From Clostridia bacterium (lineage in GTDB: Bacteria > Bacillota > Clostridia > Christensenellales > Borkfalkiaceae), in assembly GCA_017626305.1 (NCBI GenBank), contig JAGAIW010000116.1, positions 1 through 64,000 of the forward strand: 64,000 bases of DNA, read 5' to 3'. Shown piece by piece: positions 55,070 through 64,000 of the stretch; positions within the stretch are counted from its first letter, which is position 1, and every line of letters starts with the position of its first letter. Both the position numbers and the translations under genes were made by a program. Below the pieces are notes generated by a model, which saw only the letters and a list, made by a program, of their open reading frames with translations, was not told where the DNA came from and searched no databases.

Positions 55070-57508
55070 ATGAAAGCACCTTTCAGTTGGTTAAAAGATT
55101 ACGTAGATATAGACGTTTCCGCACAGGAACTTGCGCAAAAGCTGTTCTCTTGCGGTTTTGAAGTAGAAGGATTGTCCTATCTTGGCGAGAAAATTTCTCG
55201 CGTTGTCGTAGGACAGGTGAAATCGCTCACGCCCCACCCCGATAGCGACCATATGCAAATTTGCGTGGTCGATTGCGGCGAAGAATACGGTAGGGATTTA
55301 CAAATCGTTACGGGCGCGTCCAACGTATACGTAGGCATGAAAACGCCCTGCGCGCTGGACGGCTCGACGGTAGTGGAAAGCAATCCTGCGGTATTAGAAA
55401 AAAATCCCGACGCCGTCAAGAAAATTAAAAAAGGCAAGCTCCGCGGCGTAGAATCGTTTGGTATGCTTTGCTCGGGTGAAGAGCTGGGGATTAACGACGA
55501 TTATTATGCCGGCGCGGAAGTGGACGGACTTTTGGATTTGGACAAAGACGCGCCCGTGGGCGAAGATATCCGCAAAATCGTCGGCTTAGACGACTGGATT
55601 TTCGACATTTCCATTACGGCAAACCGTCCCGATTGTCAATGCATTTTGGGTATCGCGCGCGAAGTAGCGGCAGTACTGCAAAAGCCTTTGAAAGAACCCT
55701 GCTACGATTATACGGCGAAAAAGAGCAACGCAAAGGACGTAGAAGTGGAAGTACTCGCGCCCGATTTATGTCCGCGTTACGTAGGGCATTACGTAGAAAA
55801 CGTAACGGGCGGTCAAACGCCCGCATGGATGAGAAAACGTCTTGCGTTGTCGGGCTTGCGTTCCATTTCGCCTATCGTCGACATCACCAACTTCGTTCTT
55901 TTGGAAATGGGTCAACCCATGCACGCGTTTGACGCCGACGATTTAGGGGAAAGAAAAATCGTCGTCCGCAGAGCGGAACAAGGGGAAAAAATCGTTACGC
56001 TCGACGAAAAAGAATTTACGCTCAATCGTGAAAATCTCGTTATTTGCGACGGGGAAAAGCCCGTTGCTTTGGCAGGGATTATGGGCGGCTTGAACAGCGA
56101 AATTAAGGATACGACGAAAAACGTGTACTTTGAAGCGGCAAAATTTGCGCGTGATAGCGTGCGTAAAACTTCCCGAGCGCTTGGGCAATCTTCCGATTCG
56201 TCTTCGCGTTTTGAAAAGGGCGTAGCTGCTTACACCAACGCATACGGCATGGCTCGCGCACTGCATTTGATTGAAGAGCTCGGCTGCGGTACGGTAACGG
56301 ATATTCGCCGCGACGTTTGCGCGGAAGACCTTACGCCGCGCGTAATGAAAGCAAGTATTGCCAAAATCAACGCGCTCCTTGGCATCACCGTACCCAACGA
56401 CGAAATCGAGAATATCCTTACGCGTTTGCAGTTCAATCCCGTAATCGACGGGGATACGCTGACGGTAACCGTTCCCGGCTATCGCGACGACGTCGACGGC
56501 GCGCCCGATTTAGCGGAAGAAATTATCCGTATGTACGGTTACGAACACATTACCCCGACGTTCTTGGAAAAGGCAAGCGTGACGGGCGGCGGATTGACCG
56601 ACGAGCAAAAACGCGAAGCGCACTTGAAAAACGTATTGCGCGTACAAGGTTTTTCCGAAGCGTATAACTATTCTTTCTATTCTCCTAAGGATATCGACCT
56701 TATGAAGATTGCGGAAGACGGAGTAGAAAGAAACGCCGTTAAAATTCTCAATCCCATTAGCGAAGAGCTTTCGTTGATGCGCACCTTCTTAGCGCCGTCC
56801 ATGCTGGGTAACGCCGTAAGAAATATCCGTCGCGGCAACGACGAAGGCAGACAGTTTGAAGTGGCTAACGTGTATATCCCCAACGATACGGCGGCGGGGG
56901 AACAGCCCGACGAAAGAAAACACGTCGTGCTCGGTGTTTGGGGCGGTAATAACGACTTCTTTGATATGAAAGGCGCGGTGGAACGTTTGGCGGAAACCTT
57001 CCATTTGACCTTTACGTTCGAGCGCGCAGATAAGCCGTATTTACACCCCGGCGTATCGGCAAACGTACTCTTGGGCAAAGAAACCGTCGGTTGTTTGGGC
57101 GAGCTTGACCCTGCTATCGCACTTTCCTTGGGCTTGGATAAAAAGGTATACCTTGCCGAACTCGATTTGGCGGCGCTCACCGATAAGCTTGACGACGCTA
57201 TCCGCTATACCAATCTGCCCAAATTCCCTGCAATCAAGCGCGACCTTGCCTTGATTGCCGACGAAGCGCTTACCTGCGGAGAGATAGAAGAAGTCCTGCT
57301 CCATTCGTGTAAATACGTTACGGAAGCCAAGCTTTTCGACGTATATCGCGGTGGGCAAGTCCCCGAAGGCAAAAAGAGTATGGCGTTCACGCTCACCTTT
57401 ACGCCCGATAATACGGCGGAAAAGGCGTTCACGCCCGAAGTGCTTGACAACTTCGTTAAGAAAATCTTAGGTAATTTGAAATTTAAGCTCGGTATCGAGC
57501 TGCGTTAA
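55070..57508 (+). CDS. pheT: phenylalanyl-tRNA synthetase beta subunit
   Basis: Beta subunit, 812 residues, full length. Domains in order: the N-terminal B1 and EMAP-like tRNA-binding domain (about 40-150, with TPHPDSDHMQICVVDCG), B3/B4 editing domain (about 210-390, GLRSISPIVDITNFVLLEMG, and EKGVAAYTNAYGMARAL near 385), B5 (about 400-475), the catalytic-like core and the C-terminal FDX-ACB tRNA anticodon domain (YTNLPKFPAIKRDLALIADE near 715). It starts behind AAAAGGAG, after a structured spacer. It forms the active enzyme with PheS. Confidence 0.97.
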   Translation: MKAPFSWLKDYVDIDVSAQELAQKLFSCGFEVEGLSYLGEKISRVVVGQVKSLTPHPDSDHMQICVVDCGEEYGRDLQIVTGASNVYVGMKTPCALDGSTVVESNPAVLEKNPDAVKKIKKGKLRGVESFGMLCSGEELGINDDYYAGAEVDGLLDLDKDAPVGEDIRKIVGLDDWIFDISITANRPDCQCILGIAREVAAVLQKPLKEPCYDYTAKKSNAKDVEVEVLAPDLCPRYVGHYVENVTGGQTPAWMRKRLALSGLRSISPIVDITNFVLLEMGQPMHAFDADDLGERKIVVRRAEQGEKIVTLDEKEFTLNRENLVICDGEKPVALAGIMGGLNSEIKDTTKNVYFEAAKFARDSVRKTSRALGQSSDSSSRFEKGVAAYTNAYGMARALHLIEELGCGTVTDIRRDVCAEDLTPRVMKASIAKINALLGITVPNDEIENILTRLQFNPVIDGDTLTVTVPGYRDDVDGAPDLAEEIIRMYGYEHITPTFLEKASVTGGGLTDEQKREAHLKNVLRVQGFSEAYNYSFYSPKDIDLMKIAEDGVERNAVKILNPISEELSLMRTFLAPSMLGNAVRNIRRGNDEGRQFEVANVYIPNDTAAGEQPDERKHVVLGVWGGNNDFFDMKGAVERLAETFHLTFTFERADKPYLHPGVSANVLLGKETVGCLGELDPAIALSLGLDKKVYLAELDLAALTDKLDDAIRYTNLPKFPAIKRDLALIADEALTCGEIEEVLLHSCKYVTEAKLFDVYRGGQVPEGKKSMAFTLTFTPDNTAEKAFTPEVLDNFVKKILGNLKFKLGIELR

Positions 57509-57521
57509 ACGGAGAAGAAGA

Positions 57522-58400
57522 TTGAAACGGCAAGAAAAGCTGCTTTCGACGGGATTTTTCAACGTCGATAAACCGTCGGGACTCACGTCGTCGACGGTAG
57601 TCAACAAATGCAAATGGCTTTCAGGCGTACCCTGCGGACATATGGGTACGCTTGATCCGCTTGCCAGCGGCGTCCTGCCCGTAGGGGTGGGCAACGCCAC
57701 GCGTCTTTTCGACCACTTTTTAGAAAAGGAAAAAGTGTATTTGGCGCATTTCACGTTCGGCGTAAGCTCGGATACCTTGGATAGCACGGGCAAGCTCGTC
57801 TACGGCGGAGAAATCCCTACGCCGCAGCAAATTGAAAACGTCCTGCCCGCCTTTTTCGGGGATATTATGCAAGTACCGCCCAAATACAGCGCAAAAAACG
57901 TCAACGGTCGTAGGGGATACGAGCTTGCGCGTGCAGGCGTGGATTTTGAACTTGCGGCAAAAAAAGTGCATATTTTCGGTATGCGCTTAACCGAGCAAAT
58001 CGACGAAAAAACGTTCGGCATTGAAATTCGTTGCGGCGGCGGTACGTATATCCGCTCGCTTGCAAGGGATATCGCAACAGCTTTGCATACCAACGCCGTG
58101 ATGAGTGCGCTCCGCCGCACCAAAAGCGGTATTTTTGAAATCGGCAATAGTATTCCGTTTTCCTTTTTAGAAAACGATCCGCCCGTAAGCGAGCTTGAAA
58201 AATACCTTATTCCTACCGAAAGCGTATTGCCCTTCCCCGTTTTTCAAACGCAGGGCAAGGAAGAGCAAATGCTGTTTAACGGTATGACGGTATTTACCGA
58301 TTACGTCGACGGCACGTATAAAATTTATAAAGACGACGCCTTTTACGGACTGTTGGAAGTTACGAAAAAACGGGCGAAAATCAAGACGAAATTATGTTAA
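57522..58400 (+). CDS. truB: tRNA pseudouridine(55) synthase
   Basis: Makes pseudouridine 55 in the T loop of tRNAs. It has 292 residues from a TTG start with GGAG eight bases before it; no ATG is suitably placed. Motifs: FFNVDKPSGLTSSTVVN near residue 10, the catalytic Asp in GHMGTLDPLASGVLPVG near 40, KVYLAHFTFGVSSDT near 70, PPKYSAKNVNGRRGYELARAG near 118 and GGGTYIRSLARDIA near 175. It overlaps ribF by seven bases. truB-ribF is a widespread pairing. Confidence 0.95.
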   Translation: MKRQEKLLSTGFFNVDKPSGLTSSTVVNKCKWLSGVPCGHMGTLDPLASGVLPVGVGNATRLFDHFLEKEKVYLAHFTFGVSSDTLDSTGKLVYGGEIPTPQQIENVLPAFFGDIMQVPPKYSAKNVNGRRGYELARAGVDFELAAKKVHIFGMRLTEQIDEKTFGIEIRCGGGTYIRSLARDIATALHTNAVMSALRRTKSGIFEIGNSIPFSFLENDPPVSELEKYLIPTESVLPFPVFQTQGKEEQMLFNGMTVFTDYVDGTYKIYKDDAFYGLLEVTKKRAKIKTKLC

Positions 58401-59260
58401 AGACGGTAGATTTGACAACCAAACGCCATGAAAATAAGCATACCGTTATGTTGCTTGGCGGGTTTGACGGCTTGCATATCGGGCATAGGACGTTGCTTAC
58501 CTGCGCGCAAAAATACGGCTTGCCCGTAGGAGTAATGAGTATCGTTGGCGGTAAGGACGAGAAGAGCCTGTTTACCTTTGCCGAACGGGAAGATGTCTTT
58601 TTACGTGCAGGCGCGGATTTTGTTTTCGAGCTCCCGTTTTGCAAAATCAAAGACCTTTCTCCCGAAAGCTTTATTTCCTTGCTGGAAAAGGAATTTTTCC
58701 CTAAGGTATTCGTTTGCGGGGAAGATTTTCGCTTTGGTAGCGGCGCAAGCGGTAACGTTGAAACGTTAAAAAGTATGGGGCATGTATGCGTTGAAGTTTG
58801 TCCACAGGTCAAAATCGGCGAGAAAAAGATTAGTTCTACCATGATAAAAGAATATTTATCAAAAGGCGACGTTTGTATGGCGAAAAAGCTTTTAGGGGAA
58901 GAGTTTTTCCTGCTTGGCGAAGTTTTTCGCGACCGCGGCGTTGGCAAAACGCTGGGCTTTCCGACGGCAAACGTGCGCTATGCAAAAGAGAAATTCCCCT
59001 TAAAAATAGGGGTGTATGAAACACGCGTTACCGTGGACGGCAAGACGTATAAGGGTATAACCAACTACGGCGCAAGACCAACTTTTGATAATACCGACGT
59101 GTTGACGGAAACGTATTTGGACGGCTTTTCGGGGGATTTGTACGGAAAAACCATAAAAATCTCCTTCGTTCGTTTTATGCGCGAAATACAAAAATTTGAA
59201 AGCAAAGATAAGCTTATAGAGCAATTACAATCGGATATAAGGAGTGTGAGAAAAGCATGA
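58394..59260 (+). CDS. ribF: bifunctional riboflavin kinase / FAD synthetase
   Basis: Makes FMN and FAD from riboflavin, 288 residues, a little short. The nucleotidyltransferase half has MLLGGFDGLHIGHRTLL near residue 18 (HIGH-type motif), CGEDFRFGSGASGN near 110 and ISSTMIKEYLSKGDV near 147 (ISSTxIR/K motif). The flavokinase half has GVGKTLGFPTANV near 182 and ITNYGARPTFDNTD near 215. It overlaps truB upstream and nfo downstream (ATGA), showing a tightly coupled operon. Confidence 0.92.
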   Translation: MLKTVDLTTKRHENKHTVMLLGGFDGLHIGHRTLLTCAQKYGLPVGVMSIVGGKDEKSLFTFAEREDVFLRAGADFVFELPFCKIKDLSPESFISLLEKEFFPKVFVCGEDFRFGSGASGNVETLKSMGHVCVEVCPQVKIGEKKISSTMIKEYLSKGDVCMAKKLLGEEFFLLGEVFRDRGVGKTLGFPTANVRYAKEKFPLKIGVYETRVTVDGKTYKGITNYGARPTFDNTDVLTETYLDGFSGDLYGKTIKISFVRFMREIQKFESKDKLIEQLQSDIRSVRKA

Positions 59261-60102
59261 TTAAATTTGGACCGAGCGGGAATAGTGAAAGTTTTTATGC
59301 GGCGGGCTATAAGCACACGGAAGACGCGGCGGCGTTTGTCAAAGAACGCGGCTTAGATTGCTTTGAATATTCCTTTGGGCGCGGTGTGCGCATGACGGAA
59401 GAAAAGGCGATCTCTATCGGCGAAGCCTTTCAAAAGGCGGGCGTTGAGATTTCCGTTCACGCGCCGTACTTTATCAATTTTGCTAACCCTGACGACGAAA
59501 TGGCGGCAAAGTCCTACGGCTACGTGCTTGACAGCGCGAAAATGTGTAAGCTTATGGGCGGAAAGCGTATCGTGTTCCACCCCGCCGCGCAGGGGAAAGC
59601 CACGCGCGAAGACGCCGTTGCGCTCACCGAAGAACGTTTAAAAGTGCTTAGGGATTACATATATTGTAACGACTTGCAGGATATGATATTTTGTCCCGAA
59701 ACCATGGGCAAGCACGCGCAAATCGGTACGGTAGAAGAAATCGTTCGTTTTTGTAAGGTCGACCCCGTCTATACCCCGTGCGTCGATTTTGGACATATCA
59801 ATGCAAGGGAAGGCGGTTCTTTGAAAACCGCAGGGGACTATGAAGACAGGCTTTCGTATATGATTAGCGAGCTTGGCTACGAGCGTATGAAACATTTTCA
59901 CGTGCATTTTTCCAAAATCATGTACGGAGCGAAAGGCGAAGTCAAGCATCTTACCTTTGCCGACGAAGTCTACGGGCCTGAATTTTCAACGCTTGCGGGA
60001 GTGTTGAAAAAGCTGAATCTTTATCCGTATATCGTCAGCGAGTCGGACGGAACGCAGGTGGAAGACGCAAGCGATATGAAAAAAACGTACGAGAACGCAT
60101 AA
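59257..60102 (+). CDS. nfo: endonuclease IV / deoxyribonuclease IV
   Basis: AP endonuclease of the xylose-isomerase-like TIM-barrel family that repairs abasic sites, 281 residues. Zn ligands occur in EISVHAPYFINFAN near residue 65, RIVFHPAAQGKA near 107, ICPE-like FCPETMGKHAQIG near 145, CVDFGHINAREGG near 172, MKHFHVHFSKIMYG near 210 (family HxHxN-like region appears as HVHFSK) and SESDG near 268. It overlaps ribF (ATGA) and ends the operon. Confidence 0.92.
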   Translation: MIKFGPSGNSESFYAAGYKHTEDAAAFVKERGLDCFEYSFGRGVRMTEEKAISIGEAFQKAGVEISVHAPYFINFANPDDEMAAKSYGYVLDSAKMCKLMGGKRIVFHPAAQGKATREDAVALTEERLKVLRDYIYCNDLQDMIFCPETMGKHAQIGTVEEIVRFCKVDPVYTPCVDFGHINAREGGSLKTAGDYEDRLSYMISELGYERMKHFHVHFSKIMYGAKGEVKHLTFADEVYGPEFSTLAGVLKKLNLYPYIVSESDGTQVEDASDMKKTYENA

Positions 60103-60128
60103 AAATTCATTTATTATTTGTCGTATAC

Positions 60129-60157
60129 TTGACGAATGAGAAAATATTTGGTAAAAT
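60129..60157 (+). promoter_or_regulatory. promoter of the Xaa-Pro peptidase-efp unit
   Basis: -35 TTGACG (60129-60134), 17-base spacer, -10 TAAAAT (60152-60157), followed by a short leader with ACAGG. Confidence 0.75.
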
Positions 60158-60178
60158 AGTAAAGAAGACAGGTTTTTT

Positions 60179-61234
60179 ATGTTAGTCACCAACGGAAAGA
60201 AATTATTACAATCGTCTAAAACGGACGCTATATACGTTTCCTGTGAGTTTTTACTTCGCTACGTTACGGGGCTTGACCCCGAAAACGGTTGCGCTATCGT
60301 AGACGAAACGGGTACTACGCTGTATACCGATATGCGGTATATGGAAGCGGCGGAAAAGCTGTTCAAGGGTACGGACGTTACCCCTGTTTTGTATAAGCAA
60401 AGCGACGTGCAGTCCCGTCTTGCTGGCTATAACAGCGTGGGCGTTTCGTTTGACTGGACTTCACACGTGGAATACCTTGCTTTGGAAAAAGCAGGCGTGA
60501 AAATGCAAAACGTGGACGAAGGTTTCCGCGCCGCTATGGCGGTGAAAAACGAATGGGAGCTTGCGCAAATCCAAAAGGCTTGCGATATCGCGGAAGAGAG
60601 CTTTCTTGCGTTACTTCCCGAAATCAAGGAAGGCATGACGGAAACGGAAGTCGCGGCGCTGTTGGAATACAATATGCGTAAACGCGGCGCACAGGGCTTA
60701 GCGTTCCCGACGATTGTCGCATTCGGCGCGCACGCTGCCGTTCCCCATCATGAAACGGGGGAAACAAAGCTTAGCTTTGGCGACGAAATTTTGATTGATT
60801 TTGGTTGCCGCGTCAACGGTTACTGTTCGGATATTACCCGTACGTTTTTGTTTGGCGACGATAACAAGCACGAAGAATTTAAAAAGGCGTACCAAGCGGT
60901 ACTCACGGCGCATACCCTTGTCAAAGAACAGGCAAAAAGCGGCATGACGGGCGCGCAGGTAGACGCGATTGCGAGAACGTATTTGCAAGAGCAGGGCTAC
61001 GGTGAATTGTTTACCCATTCGCTTGGCCACGGTATCGGGCTCAACGTGCACGAATTCCCGTACGTAAGTAAGAATCGGGATTGCGTGCTTGAAGATAATA
61101 TGGTATTCTCGGACGAACCGGGGGTATATAAACAGGGAGAATACGGTATCCGTATCGAAGATACGATTACTTTGCAAAACGGAAAAGTGAAGAGCTTTAT
61201 GTCCAAAACGGATAGAAATCTCATTATTTTATAA
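60179..61234 (+). CDS. Xaa-Pro aminopeptidase (M24 family)
   Basis: M24 metallopeptidase with creatinase N-terminal domain, 351 residues, removing N-terminal residues before proline. The dimetal site is visible: [20 protein letters not shown] near residue 205 with two Asp, [18 protein letters not shown] near 280 with His, VFSDEPGVY near 312 with Glu, and YGIRIEDTI near 325 with Glu. An N-terminal domain (1-120) precedes. It is followed after 34 bases by efp. This pepQ/pepP-efp pairing is widespread in Firmicutes and fits a role linked to proline-rich translation. Confidence 0.95.
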   Translation: MLVTNGKKLLQSSKTDAIYVSCEFLLRYVTGLDPENGCAIVDETGTTLYTDMRYMEAAEKLFKGTDVTPVLYKQSDVQSRLAGYNSVGVSFDWTSHVEYLALEKAGVKMQNVDEGFRAAMAVKNEWELAQIQKACDIAEESFLALLPEIKEGMTETEVAALLEYNMRKRGAQGLAFPTIVAFGAHAAVPHHETGETKLSFGDEILIDFGCRVNGYCSDITRTFLFGDDNKHEEFKKAYQAVLTAHTLVKEQAKSGMTGAQVDAIARTYLQEQGYGELFTHSLGHGIGLNVHEFPYVSKNRDCVLEDNMVFSDEPGVYKQGEYGIRIEDTITLQNGKVKSFMSKTDRNLIIL

Positions 61235-61268
61235 AAAAGAAAAAAGCAATACAAGGAGAAAAAAAAGT

Positions 61269-61832
61269 ATGGCACAAATTTTGGCAGGCGACATTCGTAA
61301 AGGCGTAACCTTCGAATACAAGAGCGGTGTTTACACCGTTACCGACTTCCAGCACGTAAAACCCGGTAAGGGTGCGGCGTTCGTTCGCGCAACGTTGAAA
61401 AACGTCGTAACGGGACAAGTTCTTTCCAACGAAACGTTCAACCCCACGGCAAAGCTGGAAACGGCGCAGGTAGAAACGAAGAAGATGACGTATTCCTATT
61501 ACGACGGCGAATTCTACGTATTCATGGACGAAGAATACAATCAAGAAATGCTTTCCTTCGACCAAGTAGAAGAAGCGCTCAAATATATCAAGGAAAACGA
61601 TATGGTTACCGTGAAATTCCTTTACGGCAAAGCGTTCTCTGTTGAACCCGAAAACTTCGTTGAACTCAAAGTTATCGAAGCTGAACCGGGTGTTAAGGGC
61701 AACACCGCTACCAACGTTATGAAAAACGCGAAGGTAGAAACGGGCGCAACCATTCAAGTTCCCATGTTTGTAGAAGAAGGCGAAACCATTCGTATCGACA
61801 CGAGAACGGGCGAATACATGAGCCGCGTTTAA
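61269..61832 (+). CDS. efp: translation elongation factor P
   Basis: EF-P relieves ribosome stalling at polyproline. It has 187 residues and three beta-barrel domains. The modifiable lysine region in the first domain reads [16 protein letters not shown] near residue 30, with Lys at the tip. The C-terminal signature [20 protein letters not shown] near 150 and [17 protein letters not shown] complete it. No EpmA/EpmB-type genes are seen nearby. AAGGAG precedes the start. It follows the Xaa-Pro peptidase gene in the same transcript. Confidence 0.97.
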   Translation: MAQILAGDIRKGVTFEYKSGVYTVTDFQHVKPGKGAAFVRATLKNVVTGQVLSNETFNPTAKLETAQVETKKMTYSYYDGEFYVFMDEEYNQEMLSFDQVEEALKYIKENDMVTVKFLYGKAFSVEPENFVELKVIEAEPGVKGNTATNVMKNAKVETGATIQVPMFVEEGETIRIDTRTGEYMSRV

Positions 61833-61862
61833 TTTTCATTTTGATTTGACAACGGACGAAAT

Positions 61863-61892
61863 GCAGGATTTTCACCGATCCTGCGTTTTGTT
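61863..61892 (+). terminator. terminator of the peptidase-efp unit
   Basis: GCAGGAT-TTTCACCG-ATCCTGC followed by GTTTTGTT; moderate T run. Confidence 0.7.
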
Positions 61893-61910
61893 GCGTTATC
61901 GGGGAGTATT

Positions 61911-62348
61911 ATGAAAGCAGTAGTGCAACGCGTAAAGCGTACCACGCTCGACGTGGACGGGCAACGCATATCCGAAATCCCATTCGGACTTACCGTCTTT
62001 TTAGGGATTAAGTGTGAAGACACCAAAGCGCAGGCGGAATACCTTGCGCGTAAAATTGCGAATCTTCGTATCTTTGAAGACGAAAACGGGAAAATGAATT
62101 TATCCGTGAAAGACGTGCAAGGAGAAGTACTCATGGTGTCGCAATTCACTTTATACGGCGACGCGTCGCACGGCAACCGTCCCAGCTTTACGCTTGCTCA
62201 GCGTCCTGAAAAGGCAGAGCCTTTATATGAATATGCGGTGGAGCAGCTATCTTCCTACGGTATCCCCGTCAAAAAGGGCGTATTTGGCGCAGATATGCAA
62301 ATATCCCAACACAACGACGGTCCCGTTACCATTTTGTTGGAAACGTAA
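61911..62348 (+). CDS. dtd: D-aminoacyl-tRNA deacylase
   Basis: Removes D-amino acids, and glycine mischarged on tRNA-Ala, as a proofreading step. It has 145 residues. Signatures: MKAVVQRVKRTTLDVDG at the N-terminus, FLGIKCEDTKAQAEYLARK near 28, the conserved SQFTLYGD near 78 and DGPVTILLET at the C-terminus (Gly-cisPro motif). GGGGAG is a good ribosome site. It precedes a glycosyltransferase gene but is separated from it by a strong hairpin. Confidence 0.96.
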   Translation: MKAVVQRVKRTTLDVDGQRISEIPFGLTVFLGIKCEDTKAQAEYLARKIANLRIFEDENGKMNLSVKDVQGEVLMVSQFTLYGDASHGNRPSFTLAQRPEKAEPLYEYAVEQLSSYGIPVKKGVFGADMQISQHNDGPVTILLET

Positions 62349-62370
62349 GGGCGAAAAAATACATAAAAAC

Positions 62371-62428
62371 ACAACTCTACTCGGGGTAGATATTAAAATC
62401 TACTTTGGGTAGAGTTGTTATTTTTATT
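62371..62428 (+). terminator. terminator of dtd with nested hairpin
   Basis: ACAACTCTAC pairs with GTAGAGTTGT (62409-62418) around an inner GTAGAT/ATCTAC stem. It is followed by TATTTTTATT. Confidence 0.85.
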
Positions 62429-62560
62429 GCGTAGAGTGTCATACTGTTTGAGTAGACGGAAAACACCCGTGAAAAGGTTGAATTTTTTATCGGAAAGGCA
62501 TACAATAACGTTGTTGAAATCGGGCAAGAAAAAAATCCCTTTTTCAAAGGAGTATATTTT

Positions 62561-63685
62561 ATGCAAGCGATAAAGACGAATAAGCAGAAGAAAATTATGC
62601 AAAAAATTGAAAAATTGCAAACGGAGCTGAAAAAGATAGAAATGCAACAACAGGAAATGCAAAATCGAAAAATGCGTAACCGCAAAACATTCCCCGTATT
62701 CTTTGCGGCGGACGATAATTATTTGCCGTATTTATCGGTGGCGTTACGTTCGTTAAAGGAAAACGCCGACCGCACGCACATTTACGAAATATACGTTTTG
62801 CACGCAGGCGTGGATAACGCTGCGTATGAAGCGCAAATTCTTACCTTTTCCGAACCCGATTTTTCGGTGTCTTTCGTAGACGTAGGCGAAAAGCTCAAAG
62901 AAATCAAACGCGCGTTACAGCTGCGCGATTATTATACGGGCGCAACCTATTACCGCATTTTTATAGCAGGCATGTTTCCTAACTTGGATAAGGCAATTTA
63001 TTTGGATAGCGATATCATTGTCCGCGGCGATATTTCCCGTTTATTTGACGTAAGCTTAGGCAATAATCTTGTTGCCGCCGTCCCCGATACCGCGGTGGCG
63101 TCGGTGAAGGAATTCCGCCGCTATACCCAAGAAGTGCTGGGGATAGAATATAGCCGCTACTTCAACGCGGGCGTGCTTGTCATGAACTTGAAAAAATTCC
63201 GTGAAGACCATTTTTACGATCGGTTTTGTGCACTCTTGCGCGAGTATAAATTCAGCGTTGCGCAAGATCAGGACTATCTCAACGTGCTTTGCAAAGACAA
63301 GGTTAAGTTGCTCTCCAAAACGTGGAATACCATGCCTATCGGCGGAGATAAAAATAAAACGCCCATGCTAGTGCATTACAATTTAACAGCCAAGCCTTGG
63401 CATTATGCGGATATTCCGTATGCCGAGCTTTTTTGGGCATACGCTAAATCCGATCCGTTTTATCCAACCCTGCAACAGCAGCTGTATACCTACGATAAAG
63501 CTTGTCGGGATAAGGACGCGACTACGGAAAAGGCGTTGATAGCCTTGGCGATACGCGAATGTGAGCGAGAAGATAATTATTTGAAGGTGCGTCAAAAGGC
63601 AGAAAAGCTGTACGCGGAATATTGCGCTGAGCAACAAACGGAAATATTAGAAGAAGAACAGGAGTTACAGCCCGTCGGCGTATAA
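62561..63685 (+). CDS. GT8-family glycosyltransferase
   Basis: A 374-residue glycosyltransferase of family 8 (GT-A fold). A basic, Gln-rich coiled-coil start (about 1-45, IEKLQTELKKIEMQQQEM) precedes the core. The core holds FFAADDNYLPYLSVALRSL near residue 48, the DxD motif IYLDSDIIVRGD near 146, YFNAGVLVMNLKKFRE near 200 and VAQDQDYLNVL near 235. It would add a sugar to a cell-envelope acceptor, as in lipopolysaccharide-like or capsule chemistry; donor and acceptor are unknown. A possible promoter is unclear. AAAGGAG precedes the start. It continues into the acyltransferase gene 12 bases later. Confidence 0.92.
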   Translation: MQAIKTNKQKKIMQKIEKLQTELKKIEMQQQEMQNRKMRNRKTFPVFFAADDNYLPYLSVALRSLKENADRTHIYEIYVLHAGVDNAAYEAQILTFSEPDFSVSFVDVGEKLKEIKRALQLRDYYTGATYYRIFIAGMFPNLDKAIYLDSDIIVRGDISRLFDVSLGNNLVAAVPDTAVASVKEFRRYTQEVLGIEYSRYFNAGVLVMNLKKFREDHFYDRFCALLREYKFSVAQDQDYLNVLCKDKVKLLSKTWNTMPIGGDKNKTPMLVHYNLTAKPWHYADIPYAELFWAYAKSDPFYPTLQQQLYTYDKACRDKDATTEKALIALAIRECEREDNYLKVRQKAEKLYAEYCAEQQTEILEEEQELQPVGV

Positions 63686-63696
63686 AGGATAGTACC

Positions 63697-64000
63697 ATGG
63701 ACGAAAACAAGCTTTCCGAAGATAGAAAAAGGATACTCGATAAAATTCAAGAATATGAAAAAAACGGCTGGTTTGACAAGGACGTGGAAGAAGATCCGCC
63801 CGCGCCTGAATTGCTCCCGGATAAGGTGGACTATTTAAGTAAAAAACTGTCGACGAAAATTTCCCGCCGTATTGCGAACTTCGTAGGGGATAGGTACTTT
63901 TTGGGTTTAATTAAAAAGGACGTTCTCGTGATTGACGGCGTGGAAGGGGAAGAACACCTTTCCGCGCTTAAAAACGGAGCTATCGTTACCTGTAACCATT
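63697..64000 (+). CDS. probable 1-acyl-glycerol-3-phosphate-type acyltransferase, partial
   Basis: Start of a gene running off the window, with 101 residues visible. The ATG at 63697 is behind AAGGAT. The sequence opens with a charged helical region (MDENKLSEDRKRILDKIQEY). It then has VDYLSKKLSTKISRRIANFV and ends in NGAIVTCNH. The final TCNH is the place where PlsC-type acyltransferases carry the NH-x4-D motif, so the call rests on that position and the helical lead. The catalytic Asp is beyond the window. Other members of the acyltransferase superfamily are possible. Confidence 0.55.
   Translation, partial: MDENKLSEDRKRILDKIQEYEKNGWFDKDVEEDPPAPELLPDKVDYLSKKLSTKISRRIANFVGDRYFLGLIKKDVLVIDGVEGEEHLSALKNGAIVTCNH

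Overview
The window is a chromosome segment of a low-to-mid GC Gram-positive anaerobe. The best guess is an uncultured gut Clostridia (Bacillota). Support comes from sigma-A promoters with 17-bp spacers, AGGAGG-type ribosome sites, a T-box leader on pheST, the mcsA-mcsB-clpC stress operon, clostridial-style AraC/uronate loci, an archaeal-type short ProS and a DUF3343 protein. A Christensenellales-like lineage is possible, but the sequence alone cannot settle it.

Region 1 (1-8.3 kb) is the right part of an integrated mobile element. It carries a DNA adenine methyltransferase (cut by the window start), a small XRE regulator with a 12-bp palindrome next to it, a tyrosine integrase, an excisionase-like protein, a DnaC-like helicase loader and a helix-turn-helix replication protein whose gene contains three 23-bp iterons. 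Two unknown proteins follow, then a divergent unknown gene with a HEPN-like motif. The element ends at a copy of the 3' half of tRNA-Arg(CCU). No relaxase or capsid gene is visible, so it could be an IME, a phage satellite or part of a larger element.

Region 2 (8.4-29.3 kb) is a carbohydrate locus. It holds the whole galacturonate route: UxaC, UxaB, UxaA, KdgK and Eda. With it come a PL22-like propeller protein, a ROK kinase, MFS and AEC transporters, three AraC regulators, a GH94 phosphorylase, a PHP phosphoesterase, a Gfo/Idh/MocA oxidoreductase and two TIM-barrel isomerases/epimerases.

Region 3 (29.4-36.2 kb) has a zinc-ribbon protein, NagB, tRNA-Ser(GCU), a hairpin-rich segment bounded by copies of the tRNA 3' end, a small AT-rich island (lipoprotein, zinc ribbon, one-helix membrane protein), inorganic pyrophosphatase and two tandem paralogous multi-pass membrane proteins.

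Region 4 (36.2-64 kb) is mostly housekeeping: proS; an XRE membrane regulator; mcsA-mcsB-clpC without ctsR; an eight-gene shikimate operon (aroC, aroB, a PhnP-like hydrolase, aroA, aroE, aroQ, aroK, an SDR); a cysteine desulfurase facing a DUF3343 gene; nth; mscL; T-box-controlled pheS and pheT; truB-ribF-nfo; a Xaa-Pro peptidase; efp; dtd; a GT8 glycosyltransferase; and the start of a probable acyltransferase. Several genes (an AraC regulator, the XRE membrane regulator, nth) appear to be transcribed as leaderless mRNAs.
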